DNA of 64,000 bases from positions 1 to 64,000 of the forward strand of contig OY987254.1 in the NCBI GenBank assembly GCA_963920765.1, written 5' to 3'. Below are positions 51,983 to 64,000 of the stretch, piece after piece. The number at the start of each line of letters is the position of its first letter. The first letter of the stretch is position 1. This stretch comes from Ulota crispa (taxonomy: Eukaryota > Streptophyta > Bryopsida > Orthotrichales > Orthotrichaceae). Below the pieces are notes generated by a model that was not told the DNA's origin, did not search any database, and worked only from the letters and a program-made list of their open reading frames with translations. The position numbers and the translations under genes are program-made.

Positions 51983-52282
51983 AAAAACTCCTTATTTTTA
52001 CAAAGAAATAAAAAAAAAATAATATTATTATTAATAATAAAAAATAAAAGATATTTAATCAATTTGTTTTTATTTATAAAATTTTTTTATTTTAAATTTA
52101 TTTAACTTTTTTTACCAAAAAATTATATATTTTTTTTAGTCAAAAACATCATAACATGAGAGACGGTACAAAAAAAAACAATACTATTTTTTATATAAAT
52201 AAACTATATCAATAAAAATTTAAAACTTTTAAATTTTTAATTTTTAATACTTATTTTTAATAATATATTTCGTATTAAAAAA
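51983..52282 (-). other. rps4-trnT spacer
   Basis: 300 nt with long A and T runs and a few ATT repeats. GGAGT lies just before the rps4 ATG on the minus strand. No gene or convincing hairpin. Confidence 0.5.
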
Positions 52283-52355
52283 AGCCCGCTATCGGAGTCG
52301 AACCGATGACCATCGCATTACAAGTGCGGTGCTCTGACCTCTGAGCTAAGCAGGC
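52283..52355 (-). tRNA. trnT-UGU: tRNA-Thr (UGU)
   Basis: Minus strand: acceptor GCCTGCT/AGCGGGC (one T-G pair), anticodon TGT in the loop CTTGTAA, T loop TTCGACT. It is upstream of rps4 as usual. Confidence 0.95.
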
Positions 52356-52615
52356 TCTATTAATAACAATAACTAATAATTTCTTTTTAATTTAAGTAAC
52401 TCTCAACCAGTTCATTAATTATATCAATAAATTTTTAATAATGCAATAATTATTACTTACAATTTTTTTTTGTTTTATTAATAAAACAAAATTACATATA
52501 TATATTTACATAAAGTATTGCTTTAAATTTTATAAAATACTATAATTAGTAATGATACCAATATTAAATTTTTTTTTATGTAATTTTATTTTTTAATTTT
52601 TATTAATTAAAAAAA

Positions 52616-52972
52616 GGGGGTATGGCGAAATTGGTAGACGCTACGGACTTAAATAATTTGAGCATTAGTAAAAAAACTTACTAAATGCTAGCTTTCAAAT
52701 TCAGGGAAACTTAGGTTGAAAAAAGTATAAGCAATCCTGAGCCAAATATTATTTTTTTTTAAATAAAATAGGTGCAGAGACTCAATGGAAGCTATCCTAA
52801 CGAATAATATTGAAAATTTTTTAAGTGAAAAAATCTTATTTAAAACAAAAATTAAGCAAGGATAAAGATAGAGTCCAATTTTACATGTTAATTTTAGCAA
52901 CAATTTAAATTGTAGTAAAAAGAAAATCCGTTGGCTTTATTGACCGTGAGGGTTCAAGTCCCTCTACCCCCA
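52616..52972 (+). tRNA. trnL-UAA: tRNA-Leu (UAA), split by a group I intron
   Basis: Exon 1 52616-52650 (35 nt, ending GGACTT) and exon 2 52923-52972 (50 nt, starting AAAATCCG). The intron (52651-52922, 272 nt) interrupts the anticodon after its first base, the position of the ancient cyanobacterial group I intron. Conserved core pieces are CAATCCTGAGCCAAAT (about 52731) and GTGCAGAGACTCAATGGAAG (about 52773). The acceptor GGGGGTA/TACCCCC is perfect. The minus-strand open frame inside it is incidental. Confidence 0.96.
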
Positions 52973-53032
52973 AAATTGCAAATTTTTATTGACATTAACT
53001 AAAAATTTATGTTAGGATAAGCCAATGAAAAA

Positions 53033-53038
53033 GCCGGA

Positions 53039-53080
<42 letters not shown>

Positions 53081-53105
53081 ACCAGTTCAAATCTGGTTTC
53101 TGGCA
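53033..53105 (+). tRNA. trnF-GAA: tRNA-Phe (GAA)
   Basis: Acceptor GCCGGAA with TTCTGGC (one G-T pair), anticodon GAA in the loop CTGAAAA, T loop TTCAAAT. It follows trnL-UAA, the usual pair. Confidence 0.96.
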
Positions 53106-53150
53106 TTATAAAATAACTTTTTTTTTTTTTTTTATCTATTTATATATGCA

Positions 53151-53194
53151 TTATTTTGTTTTATTGTCTTAAATTAGACAATAAAACAAAATAA
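53151..53194. terminator. Hairpin between convergent trnF and ndhJ
   Basis: Perfect 19-nt arms (53151-53169, 53176-53194), 6-nt loop. It is placed so that it could serve both strands. Confidence 0.75.
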
Positions 53195-53306
53195 AAAAAA
53201 ATCTATTTTTAATGAATGTTGGTTATTTTTTTATTATTTAACAATAAAAATTTTAATATTTAGTAACTCTAATACGTTTTCTTTTTAATTAGCTCTTAAA
53301 TTTAGA

Positions 53307-53822
53307 TTAATAAGCATCTTGTAACTCATAAAAATCCGGTACAATGTAATCTTTACGTAAAGGCCAACCAATCCAAGTATCAGGCATTAATATACGTTTA
53401 AGACGTGGGTGGTTTTCATAAGAAATTCCTAACATATCGTAAGATTCTCGTTCTTGAAAATCGGCACTTTTCCAAATCCAAAAGACAGATGGTATTTTAG
53501 GTTTTTGTCTTGATACAAAAATTTTTATACATATTTCTTCTGGCTGATCTGCATTATTTTGTATTTTTGTAAAATGATATACACTAGCTAATAACCCACC
53601 AGGTGCTACATCATAAGCACATTGAGAACGAAGATAATTAAAACCATAAACATATAAAGCAACCGCTATAGAAAGCCAATTTTCAGATCTAATTTGTAAA
53701 ATTTCTACACCTTGATAATCAAAACCTAAAGGTCGATGGGCTAGATTATGTTTTGCTAGCCAAGCGGATAATCGACCTTGTATTTTAGTAGTAGTAGAAT
53801 TATTTGTATAAGTATTTAACAT
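53307..53822 (-). CDS. ndhJ: NAD(P)H-quinone oxidoreductase subunit J
   Basis: 171-residue peripheral-arm subunit of NDH, related to the 30 kDa subunit of complex I (NuoC). The signature [20 protein letters not shown] is at about residues 128-147, and the end [17 protein letters not shown] is typical. It is third in the ndhC-ndhK-ndhJ group, 29 nt from ndhK. Confidence 0.97.
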   Translation of the reverse strand: MLNTYTNNSTTTKIQGRLSAWLAKHNLAHRPLGFDYQGVEILQIRSENWLSIAVALYVYGFNYLRSQCAYDVAPGGLLASVYHFTKIQNNADQPEEICIKIFVSRQKPKIPSVFWIWKSADFQERESYDMLGISYENHPRLKRILMPDTWIGWPLRKDYIVPDFYELQDAY

Positions 53823-53851
53823 ATTTAAGTTATTATAAAATCCTATTTATT

Positions 53852-54556
53852 TTAAATATTTTTTTTACTATCTTCTCTTTTTAAAAAAAAAGTTAAATTT
53901 TCATTTTTTTCAGTTGGAGCAAAAGTTTCTAAACTTGAATTAAACTGAGGTTTAGAAAATTGAGGATATATTTGTTTATTATATTGTGTAGTACTAAGCG
54001 TAGATATAAAATTAAATTTATGATTTAATGTTAAATATCTTTCTCCTTGTTTAAATTTGTATTTATCTTTATATGTTTCTTGCGCTACTTTTTTACGAAG
54101 TTTTATTATAGCATCTATAATAGCTTCTGGTTTTGGCGGACAACCAGGTAAATAAATATCTACAGGAATTAATTTATCTACTCCACGAACTGTACTATAA
54201 GAATCTGTACTAAACATACCTCCTGTAATCGTACATGCTCCCATAGCAATTACATATTTAGGCTCGGGCATTTGCTCATATAATCTTACTAAAGATGGTG
54301 CCATTTTCATTGTTACAGTACCAGCTGTTATTATAAGATCTGCTTGTCGTGGACTGGATCTTGGAACTAAACCATAACGATCAAAATCAAAACGTGAGCC
54401 AATTAATGACGCAAATTCAATAAAACAACAACTAGTACCATAGAGAAGTGGCCATAAACTAGAAAGCCTAGCCCAATTTGAAAAATCATTGAAAGTGGTT
54501 AAAATAAATGAATTTGAATTTTTTTGATTAGAAAGTGAATTTATAAGTGGCTTCAT
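53852..54556 (-). CDS. ndhK: NAD(P)H-quinone oxidoreductase subunit K
   Basis: 234-residue NuoB-like iron-sulfur subunit (N2 cluster). The ligands are visible: adjacent cysteines in [11 protein letters not shown], one in [13 protein letters not shown], one in [12 protein letters not shown]. The C-terminal extension of about 50 residues is polar and variable. Start [13 protein letters not shown]; it does not overlap ndhC, being 55 nt away, unlike many plants where the genes overlap. Confidence 0.96.
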   Translation of the reverse strand: MKPLINSLSNQKNSNSFILTTFNDFSNWARLSSLWPLLYGTSCCFIEFASLIGSRFDFDRYGLVPRSSPRQADLIITAGTVTMKMAPSLVRLYEQMPEPKYVIAMGACTITGGMFSTDSYSTVRGVDKLIPVDIYLPGCPPKPEAIIDAIIKLRKKVAQETYKDKYKFKQGERYLTLNHKFNFISTLSTTQYNKQIYPQFSKPQFNSSLETFAPTEKNENLTFFLKREDSKKNI

Positions 54557-54611
54557 AAAATTATTAATTTGATTGATTTTTATAATTGTAATAAATTGTA
54601 ATAGTTAAAAT

Positions 54612-54983
54612 TTAAGACCATTCTAGTGCTCCTTTACGCCATGCATAAACTAAACCAATAATTAAAATAAAGACAAAAACTAAAGCTTCAATGAAAGCAA
54701 ATAGACCTAATTGATTAAAACTCATAGCCCAAGGATAAAGAAAAACTGTTTCTACATCAAAAATTACAAAAACTAGAGCAAACATATAATAGCGAATTTG
54801 AAACTGGATCCAAGCATCACCCATTGGTTCTATACCTGATTCATAACTAGTAAGTTTTTCTGGTCCTTTATTATTATTACTAATAGGTGTTAAAATCTTC
54901 GAAATAAAAAAAATTAATATAGGAATAAAACTGGCTATTAATAAAAAAATAAAAAAAGAATTGTATTTAGATAATAAAAACAT
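54612..54983 (-). CDS. ndhC: NAD(P)H-quinone oxidoreductase subunit 3
   Basis: 123-residue three-helix NDH membrane subunit. Family hallmarks: [20 protein letters not shown], then [20 protein letters not shown] and the end [11 protein letters not shown]. Length close to the usual 120. First gene of ndhC-K-J; AGGAGTA lies upstream of the ATG. Confidence 0.97.
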   Translation of the reverse strand: MFLLSKYNSFFIFLLIASFIPILIFFISKILTPISNNNKGPEKLTSYESGIEPMGDAWIQFQIRYYMFALVFVIFDVETVFLYPWAMSFNQLGLFAFIEALVFVFILIIGLVYAWRKGALEWS

Positions 54984-55136
54984 TACTATACTCCTGTAAA
55001 ATAAAAAATATTCATTAATTAAATATTTTATTTAATTATATATATATATATTCAATATGCTTTTGTAAAAATCACAAACAAATATATTAACTAGTAAATA
55101 ACAATAATAATTCAAATACTAAATCTTTTAATAATT

Positions 55137-55760
55137 TAGGGCTATACGGATTCGAACCGTAGACAGTCTCGGTAAAATAGTTAAAAATATGCATTTAAAT
55201 TTTACTTATAACTATTTTAGGAACCCAACATGCATTTTTTTTGCATTGGGCTCTTTCATCAACTAAAAAAAAATTTAGTTATTTTGCTATCCTTTTTTTA
55301 TTGAAATAATAAAATAGCTCCGTGTGCTTAAAAATTTTTATTAAAGCAATCCCAAAGTTAAAAAAAAAAGTGAATGTTGACACAGGTCTGCTTAATTTAG
55401 CATGGATTAACTTAGAATAAGTTTCTATTACTTGCAAATTTTTAAACTTTATACACCTTAAAGTTTATGAAGTAAGAAAATAGAATATCTTGAGGTCCTC
55501 GTACTATCCTCATCATGCTTAGCATTGAATAATTTTCAAATTTACCATATCAACTAAAAAATAAATTTCAATTTAAAATAAATGAAAATTTTATTATTTG
55601 TCATGCTATTGTTTTTTTATATTGATTACAAAATAATCATAAAAATAAGACAAAATATTTCACAAAATTCAGTTTGTTGTGAATCGTATAACTCGATAAA
55701 AATTTCAAAAAACATTGGCGCACGTGTAAACGAGGTGCTCTACCGCTGAGCTATAGCCCT
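55137..55760 (-). tRNA. trnV-UAC: tRNA-Val (UAC), split by a group II intron
   Basis: Minus strand: 5' exon 55724-55760 (37 nt, AGGGCTATAGCTCAGCGGTA..., ending TTTACAC) and 3' exon 55137-55171 (35 nt). Anticodon TAC. The intron (55172-55723) starts GTGCG and ends TTTTAC; a domain V-like hairpin lies near 55300-55345. The acceptor AGGGCTA/TAGCCCT is perfect. Confidence 0.95.
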
Positions 55761-55913
55761 TATTATTATTTTTAAGTAATATATAATACTGTAATTTTTT
55801 TTTTTGTCAAGAGAATTATTTAATAAAATAAAACTTTTTTATTTTACACTTTTTTTTTAATATATTCAAAAAAATGTTGCTTATATGTTAATTAATAAGC
55901 TAAAATATTAATG

Positions 55914-55941
55914 GCCTACTTAACTCAGTGGTTTAGAGTAT

Positions 55942-55987
<46 letters not shown>
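55914..55987 (+). tRNA. trnM-CAU: Elongator tRNA-Met (CAU)
   Basis: Acceptor GCCTACT/AGTAGGT (terminal G-T pair), anticodon CAT in the loop TTCATAC, T loop TTCAAAT. It is convergent with atpE, its usual neighbour. Confidence 0.94.
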
Positions 55988-55989
<2 letters not shown>

Positions 55990-56005
55990 TAGTTAGTAGA
56001 AAAAC

Positions 56006-56035
56006 TCAATGGCATATAAAATAATATGCCATTGA
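56006..56035. terminator. Hairpin between convergent trnM and atpE
   Basis: TCAATGGCATAT and its exact complement flank a 6-nt AAAATA-type loop; 21 nt from the atpE stop. It could serve atpE on the minus strand and trnM on the plus. Confidence 0.75.
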
Positions 56036-56056
56036 ATTCACTAAATTTTAAAAATT

Positions 56057-56458
56057 TTAGGAAGTAGCTTCAATAGCTTCTAAGCGTGCTTTTGCTCTTT
56101 TCAAAGTTAAATTAGCCTCAATAGCCTGTTTTCGACCGTTCGCTTGAGATAATTTAGCTTGAGCTATCTGAAAAGCTTCTTGAGCTTCTTGCAAATTTAT
56201 TTCATTAGCTTTTTCTGCTTCATTTACCAAAATAGTCATTTGATTATTGTCTATCATAGCAAAACCACCCATTAATGCCATAGTAGACCATTTTTCATTA
56301 AGTCGTATTTTTATAATACCTATATCTAAAGCTGTTAAAAGTGGCGCATGGTTAGGTAATATACCAATTCGGCCACTATTTGTCGATAAAATAATTTCTT
56401 GTACTTCAGAATTCCAAACAATTCGATTTGGAGCCATTACACGAAGATTTAGGGTCAT
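56057..56458 (-). CDS. atpE: ATP synthase CF1 subunit epsilon
   Basis: 133-residue rotor subunit that also inhibits ATPase activity. It starts [36 protein letters not shown] and the C-terminal two-helix part [15 protein letters not shown] are typical. I chose the ATG at 56458, 4 nt after the atpB stop; another ATG at 56470 (adding MDKK) overlaps the last bases of atpB. Either way the two genes are joined tightly and translation is probably coupled. Confidence 0.96.
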   Translation of the reverse strand: MTLNLRVMAPNRIVWNSEVQEIILSTNSGRIGILPNHAPLLTALDIGIIKIRLNEKWSTMALMGGFAMIDNNQMTILVNEAEKANEINLQEAQEAFQIAQAKLSQANGRKQAIEANLTLKRAKARLEAIEATS

Positions 56459-56462
56459 TTTT

Positions 56463-59845
<3,383 letters not shown>

Positions 59846-59922
59846 TTTAAATTTTTTATTTAATTTTTATTTTTGTCAAAATAAGTTTTTAAATTTAGTA
59901 AAAAAAAAACAAAAAAACTAGC

Positions 59923-60024
59923 AATAAGTAGAAAAAAATCTATAGATTTTTTTCTACTTATTATTAACCTATTACTAATTAGGTATTTTCATTAATAAAA
60001 TAAATGAAAATACCTAATTAGTAA
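59923..60024 (+). terminator. Two consecutive palindromes between rbcL and trnR-CCG
   Basis: First: 59923-59962, 40-bp perfect palindrome without loop (20-nt arms, AATAAGTAGAAAAAAATCTA). Second: arms 59972-59993 and 60003-60024, 22-nt perfect complements with a 9-nt loop. They lie 77 nt after the rbcL stop. The pair probably forms the rbcL mRNA 3' end. Confidence 0.85.
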
Positions 60025-60034
60025 GTTTTTCGAA

Positions 60035-60108
60035 GGTTTTGTAGCTCAGTGGATTAGAGCGTATGGTTCCGAACCATAAAGTCAAGGGTTCAAATCCCTT
60101 CTAAACCA
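60035..60108 (+). tRNA. trnR-CCG: tRNA-Arg (CCG)
   Basis: Anticodon CCG in the loop TTCCGAA, T loop TTCAAAT. The acceptor GGTTTTG/CTAAACC has a T-T mismatch at the sixth pair. This gene is kept in bryophytes and some ferns and gymnosperms and lost in flowering plants; its place after rbcL is typical. Confidence 0.92.
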
Positions 60109-60204
60109 TAAAAAAAAAATTAATATTATTGATTATTAAATAATATTAATTATATAAAGTATATATTTAACATTAATATAAAAAACTAAAAAAAAATTAC
60201 TAAT

Positions 60205-61143
60205 ATGTCTTTAATGAATTGGTTTGAAGATAAACGTCGATTTGGTGGATTAATTGGAGCTTCTATTGAAAAAGCAACAAAAGAATATATTCTTAATGAA
60301 AGAAAAAGACTTAAAGTTAATACTACTAATGGACTATGGACTCGCTGTGATAATTGTGAAAATATTCTTTATGTTAGATTTTTGAAACAAAATAAATCTG
60401 TTTGTGAAGAGTGTGGATATCATTTACAAATAAGTAGTACAGAAAGAATTGAACTTTTAATTGATCGTGGAACTTGGCAGCCTATGGATGAAGATATAGT
60501 TGCTCGAGATGTTCTCAAATTTTCGGATGAAGATTCTTATAAAAATCGTGTTCTTTTTTATCAAAAAAGAACAGGTTTAACTGATGCTATTCAAACAGGT
60601 ATAGGTAAATTAAATAAAAATTTAATTGCTCTTGGAGTTATGGAGTTTCAATTTATGGGGGGGAGTATGGGTTCTGTAGTAGGTGAAAAAATAACCCGTC
60701 TTATTGAATATGCTACTGAAAAATCTATACCATTAGTTATTGTATGTTCTTCTGGAGGAGCACGGATGCAAGAAGGAACATTAAGTTTAATGCAAATGGC
60801 TAAAATTTCTTCTGTTTTACAACTTCATCAAGCTAAAAAAAAATTACTTTATATAGCTATTCTTACATATCCTACAACCGGTGGAGTTACTGCTAGTTTT
60901 GGTATGTTAGGAGATATTATTATTGCTGAACCTAAAGCCTATATTGCATTTGCTGGTAAAAGAGTCATTGAACAAACATTACGTCAAAAAATACCGTATG
61001 GTTTTCAAGTTGCTGAATCTTTATTCGATCACGGTCTACTTGATTTAATTGTTCCACGTAATCTTTTAAAAGGAGTTTTAGGTAAAATATTTGAGCTTTA
61101 TGGTTTAGCTGCTTATAAAGAGCGTAATAATTCTTTTTTTTAA
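60205..61143 (+). CDS. accD: Acetyl-CoA carboxylase carboxyltransferase beta subunit
   Basis: 312-residue beta subunit of the plastid acetyl-CoA carboxylase, which makes malonyl-CoA for fatty-acid synthesis. A zinc finger is formed by C48, C51, C67 and C70 (CDNC...CEEC). The carboxyltransferase core has [19 protein letters not shown] at about residue 182 and [16 protein letters not shown] near 230. It is short compared with flowering plants because it lacks their N-terminal extension, as in bryophytes. Confidence 0.97.
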   Translation: MSLMNWFEDKRRFGGLIGASIEKATKEYILNERKRLKVNTTNGLWTRCDNCENILYVRFLKQNKSVCEECGYHLQISSTERIELLIDRGTWQPMDEDIVARDVLKFSDEDSYKNRVLFYQKRTGLTDAIQTGIGKLNKNLIALGVMEFQFMGGSMGSVVGEKITRLIEYATEKSIPLVIVCSSGGARMQEGTLSLMQMAKISSVLQLHQAKKKLLYIAILTYPTTGGVTASFGMLGDIIIAEPKAYIAFAGKRVIEQTLRQKIPYGFQVAESLFDHGLLDLIVPRNLLKGVLGKIFELYGLAAYKERNNSFF

Positions 61144-61449
61144 CTTGACATTTTTTTTTTAATAATAATTTTAATTAAATTTTTTTTATTCTCTTTAAAT
61201 GTTATAATTTTTATATAGATGCTAAAATTTTATATATTAATATAATTATTTTATTTAAATTTTAATTAATTTTTTTATATTTATTCGTTTTTAGTTTAAC
61301 TAGTAAGTTAACTAAGTTATATTGAAAAACTTTTAAATAATTATAAAAAAATATATTAACATCTTTTTTAGAAAAACGATATAATTAATTTCTCTTATTT
61401 TTTTATAATTATTTTTTCTACAAATAATATTATTAAAGGTAATTCTTTT
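61144..61449 (+). other. accD-psaI spacer
   Basis: 306 nt, extremely AT-rich. A possible ribosome binding site AAAGGTAA lies before psaI. I see no gene or long hairpin. Confidence 0.5.
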
Positions 61450-61560
61450 ATGACAGCTTCTTACTTACCTTCGATTTTGGTTCCTTTAATAGGTCTAGTT
61501 TTTCCAGCAATTACAATGGCTTCTTTATTTATATATATTGAACAAGATGAAATAATATAA
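61450..61560 (+). CDS. psaI: Photosystem I subunit VIII
   Basis: 36-residue single-helix PSI subunit: [20 protein letters not shown] followed by [16 protein letters not shown], matching the family and length. It lies in the usual accD-psaI-ycf4-cemA order. Confidence 0.97.
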   Translation: MTASYLPSILVPLIGLVFPAITMASLFIYIEQDEII

Positions 61561-61713
61561 AATTTTTACTAAATAATAAGTTTTTTTTATGTTATCTTGT
61601 CTATTTATTAACTTTTAAATTTTTTTTATTTAATAAAAATTGAATTAATAAATATATATATCTATATACATTTTTATATATACAAATATATATAAATAAA
61701 AATGACAAATTCT

Positions 61714-61819
61714 AATTATAGAAGATTTATCTAAAAAAAAATTAATATAGTTTTTTTACTTTATTTACATGAAGTAAAAAAACTATATTAATTTTTTTTT
61801 AGATAAATCTTCTATAATT
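61714..61819 (+). repeat. Perfect 48-bp inverted repeat between psaI and ycf4
   Basis: Arms 61714-61761 and 61772-61819 are exact reverse complements over 48 nt with a 10-nt loop (TATTTACATG). This is the longest perfect hairpin in the window. It lies 154 nt after psaI and 72 nt before ycf4, so it may end psaI transcripts or form a cruciform. Confidence 0.9.
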
Positions 61820-61890
61820 TGTAAAAAAATTTAGTTTAGCTTTTTTTGTTAGATACTAGATATATTTAATAAATTTTAGGAGATGTTACT

Positions 61891-62445
61891 ATGAATCGTG
61901 AATCTGAATGGCTTTGGGTAGAACCTATAACAGGATCTCGAAGAATCAGTAATTTTTGTTGGGCCTTTATTCTTTTATTTGGTTCACTCGGATTTTTTTT
62001 TGTTGGACTTTCCAGTTATTTTGGTAAAGATTTAATACCTTTTTTATCATCTCAACAAATTTTTTTTGTACCTCAAGGGGTTGTAATGTGTTTTTATGGT
62101 ATTGCTGGATTATTTCTTAGTTTTTATTTATGGTGTACGATTTTGTGGAATGTAGGAAGCGGTTATAACAAATTTGATAAAAAAGAAAAAGTTGTTTCTT
62201 TATTTCGTTGGGGATTTCCGGGAGAAAATCGACGTATTTACATTAATTTTTTTATAAAAGATATACAAGGAATACGTATGGAAGTTCAAGAAGGTATTTA
62301 TCCTCGTCGTATTCTCTATATGAAAATAAAAGGTCGGCAAGATATTCCTTTAATACGCTTTGGAGAAAAATTAACTTCGAGAGAAATAGAAGAAAAAGCT
62401 GCAGAGTTAGCTCGATTTTTACGTATATCTATAGAAGGTCTTTAA
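61891..62445 (+). CDS. ycf4: Photosystem I assembly protein Ycf4
   Basis: 184-residue thylakoid protein that acts as a scaffold in PSI assembly. It starts [20 protein letters not shown], has two helices (about residues 22-42 and 64-86), then a soluble domain containing [13 protein letters not shown] and [20 protein letters not shown]. The length is standard. TTAGGAGATG precedes the ATG. Confidence 0.97.
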   Translation: MNRESEWLWVEPITGSRRISNFCWAFILLFGSLGFFFVGLSSYFGKDLIPFLSSQQIFFVPQGVVMCFYGIAGLFLSFYLWCTILWNVGSGYNKFDKKEKVVSLFRWGFPGENRRIYINFFIKDIQGIRMEVQEGIYPRRILYMKIKGRQDIPLIRFGEKLTSREIEEKAAELARFLRISIEGL

Positions 62446-62568
62446 AATTGAAAAATAAAAAAAATTTAAAATAAAGTTAATTTATCTAATTAATATATTA
62501 TAAATTACAAAAAAAAACTTTAATATTGTTTTTTCCCATTTTATTTTAGCAAATTTGAAATAGTATTT

Positions 62569-64000
62569 ATGAAATCTTATTGCGCGCAGTTTTATTCTTG
62601 GTTATCAAAAACCCCATATCGTTCTTTGGAAAGAGCTTATAAAACAAGTAAAAAAATACAATATATAAAAAAAGATTATTTTTCTTATAAAAATCAAAAA
62701 TTTTCTTCAAGACGGTCTTGGCAAGCCATAATGTTATATATAAATACAAATTTAAATAATTATGTATTTGTAATATACTGCAGTCTTTTAGAATATAAAG
62801 TTAGTTTACTTTTTTTAAGTGTTATACATGTTTTCGTTTTAATTATATCAAATTTTTTTAATTCTTTTTTTTCTAAAATTAGTAGCTACTTTTTAGTTTT
62901 TGCTAAATTTATACAACAATTTTTAATGTTTCCGCAATTTTATTTTTTTCCTTTTTGTAAAAAGACTTTAAATATATATTTTTTTTTCTCATCTAGAAAT
63001 TTTGTAAAAAAAATTAAAAATAAATTAGACAAAATTAAAATTAACTGTAAAAAAAAAATTATTAAAATTAAAACTTCTTTTATTTTAACTAATTTAGTAA
63101 AAAATGATTTAAAAAAAATTAAACAGATGAATAAAAAACTAGCTTGGATTGAAGCTAGTTTAAATGACTTAGATACATGGAAGAATTATTATTCGTTTTC
63201 CTTTTTTTCTTTTGAAAAAAAAAATTTAGAAAATACTTTACATTTCGTAGATTTTGCAAAAATTACTACAGCAGCTTACGAATCTATAGGTCTTGTACCA
63301 CGTTCAATAACTCGTACTTTATCTGGATTTCAAGCAGAGTTAACAGGACAATCAACTTCATTAGTTCTTCAAGATTTTCAAATATCTCGATATCAAGCAT
63401 TGGCTTCTTTACAATATATGTTGTTTTTACTTTTTTTTCCTTGGGGATTTTCTATTTTTTCCAAAATTTGTTTTTTAGAGCCATGGCTTAAAAATTGGTG
63501 GAATACTTATCAATTTCAAATTTTTCTTAATTCTTTTCAACAAGAAATAGCATTAAAACGACTTCAAGAAATCGAAGAACTTATTTGGTTAGATAAAATA
63601 ATGATAAATTCTTTAAAAAAAATGGAATCGCATGATCTTAATATAGAAATTCATCAAAAAACAATTCAGTTAGTCAAAGCATATAATGAAAATAGTTTAA
63701 ATACTCTTTTACAGTTATTCACAGATATTATTTATTTTATTAGTTTAAGCGCTGTTTTTGTTTTAGGTAAAGAAAGACTAGCTATTTTAAATTCTTGGAT
63801 TCAAGAATTATTTTATAGCTTAAGTGATACAATGAAAGCTTTTTTTATTCTTCTATTAACAGATTTATGTATTGGATTCCATTCACCTCATGGTTGGGAA
63901 ATAGTTATAGGCTCTTTTTTAGAGCATTTGGGATTTGCCCATAATAAACATATAATATCTTGTTTTGTTTCTACTTTTCCAGTCATTTTAGATACTGTTT
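62569..64000 (+). CDS. cemA: Envelope membrane protein CemA, 3' end cut by the window
   Basis: Inner-envelope protein linked to proton extrusion and inorganic carbon uptake. The frame is open from the ATG at 62569 to the window end (477 codons and one base). The N-terminal half is lysine-rich and variable; the conserved part starts with [20 protein letters not shown] and includes [32 protein letters not shown], then [20 protein letters not shown] near the end. Only some tens of residues can be missing. It follows ycf4 by 123 nt; petA is expected next. Confidence 0.95.
   Translation, partial: MKSYCAQFYSWLSKTPYRSLERAYKTSKKIQYIKKDYFSYKNQKFSSRRSWQAIMLYINTNLNNYVFVIYCSLLEYKVSLLFLSVIHVFVLIISNFFNSFFSKISSYFLVFAKFIQQFLMFPQFYFFPFCKKTLNIYFFFSSRNFVKKIKNKLDKIKINCKKKIIKIKTSFILTNLVKNDLKKIKQMNKKLAWIEASLNDLDTWKNYYSFSFFSFEKKNLENTLHFVDFAKITTAAYESIGLVPRSITRTLSGFQAELTGQSTSLVLQDFQISRYQALASLQYMLFLLFFPWGFSIFSKICFLEPWLKNWWNTYQFQIFLNSFQQEIALKRLQEIEELIWLDKIMINSLKKMESHDLNIEIHQKTIQLVKAYNENSLNTLLQLFTDIIYFISLSAVFVLGKERLAILNSWIQELFYSLSDTMKAFFILLLTDLCIGFHSPHGWEIVIGSFLEHLGFAHNKHIISCFVSTFPVILDTV

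Noticed and set aside
52688-52903. 71-codon minus-strand frame inside the trnL-UAA intron
   Set aside because: It covers the catalytic core of the group I intron on the opposite strand; no similarity to homing endonucleases.
62567-62749. Minus-strand 60-codon frame opposite the start of cemA
   Set aside because: cemA is clearly coded on the plus strand here; this is its complement.

Overview
This window is part of a chloroplast (plastid) genome from a bryophyte-type land plant. The gene content settles this: photosystem I and II, cytochrome b6f-associated, ATP synthase, NDH, plastid RNA polymerase, ribosomal protein and tRNA genes, with rbcL, accD, matK, ycf2 and chlB. The DNA is very AT-rich. 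It keeps the gene order that predates the roughly 30 kb inversion of most vascular plants: psbM/ycf66, then trnC-rpoB-rpoC1-rpoC2-rps2-atpI-H-F-A, then chlB, matK, psbA, trnH, ycf2, trnD-Y-E-T and psbD. chlB, psaM, psb30, ycf66 and trnR-CCG, together with rps7/rps12/ndhB at this end, fit a liverwort or moss; I cannot choose firmly between them. Every recognised CDS has an ATG (psbC: GTG) start and no internal stop, so no RNA editing is needed to open a frame.

Layout. 0.4-6.3 kb: rps12 exons 2-3 (trans-spliced to an exon outside the window), rps7, ndhB, trnL-CAA, psbM, ycf66, trnC. 6.5-17.6 kb: rpoB-rpoC1-rpoC2-rps2. 17.8-22.3 kb: atpI-atpH-atpF-atpA. 22.5-25.3 kb: a cluster of tRNAs and tiny photosystem genes on both strands, with one tRNA-like element of unclear status. 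25.5-31.5 kb: chlB, an unrecognised 57-residue membrane ORF, trnK/matK, psbA, trnH. 31.8-38.7 kb: ycf2. 38.9-43.8 kb: trnD-trnY-trnE (minus), trnT, psbD-psbC, trnS, psbZ, trnG, trnfM. 43.9-51 kb, minus strand: rps14, psaB, psaA, ycf3. 51.2-56 kb: trnS, rps4, trnT, trnL-UAA (group I intron), trnF, ndhJ-K-C, trnV, trnM. 56.1-64 kb: atpE-atpB (minus) divergent from rbcL, then trnR-CCG, accD, psaI, ycf4 and the 5' part of cemA.

The genes cover both photosystems and their assembly (ycf3, ycf4), ATP synthase, the NDH complex, Rubisco, fatty-acid synthesis, light-independent chlorophyll synthesis and plastid gene expression. Nine group II introns can be placed (rps12 cis, ndhB, ycf66, rpoC1, atpF, trnG-UCC, trnK, trnV and two in ycf3 make ten with both ycf3 introns), plus half of a trans-spliced one and one group I intron. 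Long, often perfect inverted repeats follow most transcription units. The points most worth a second look are: no petN at its usual place beside trnC; the 57-residue ORF after chlB, which has its own Shine-Dalgarno-like site and 3' hairpin; the tRNA-like element between psbI and psbK; and unusually long perfect palindromes. I see no mobile element, CRISPR array, phage or defence system.
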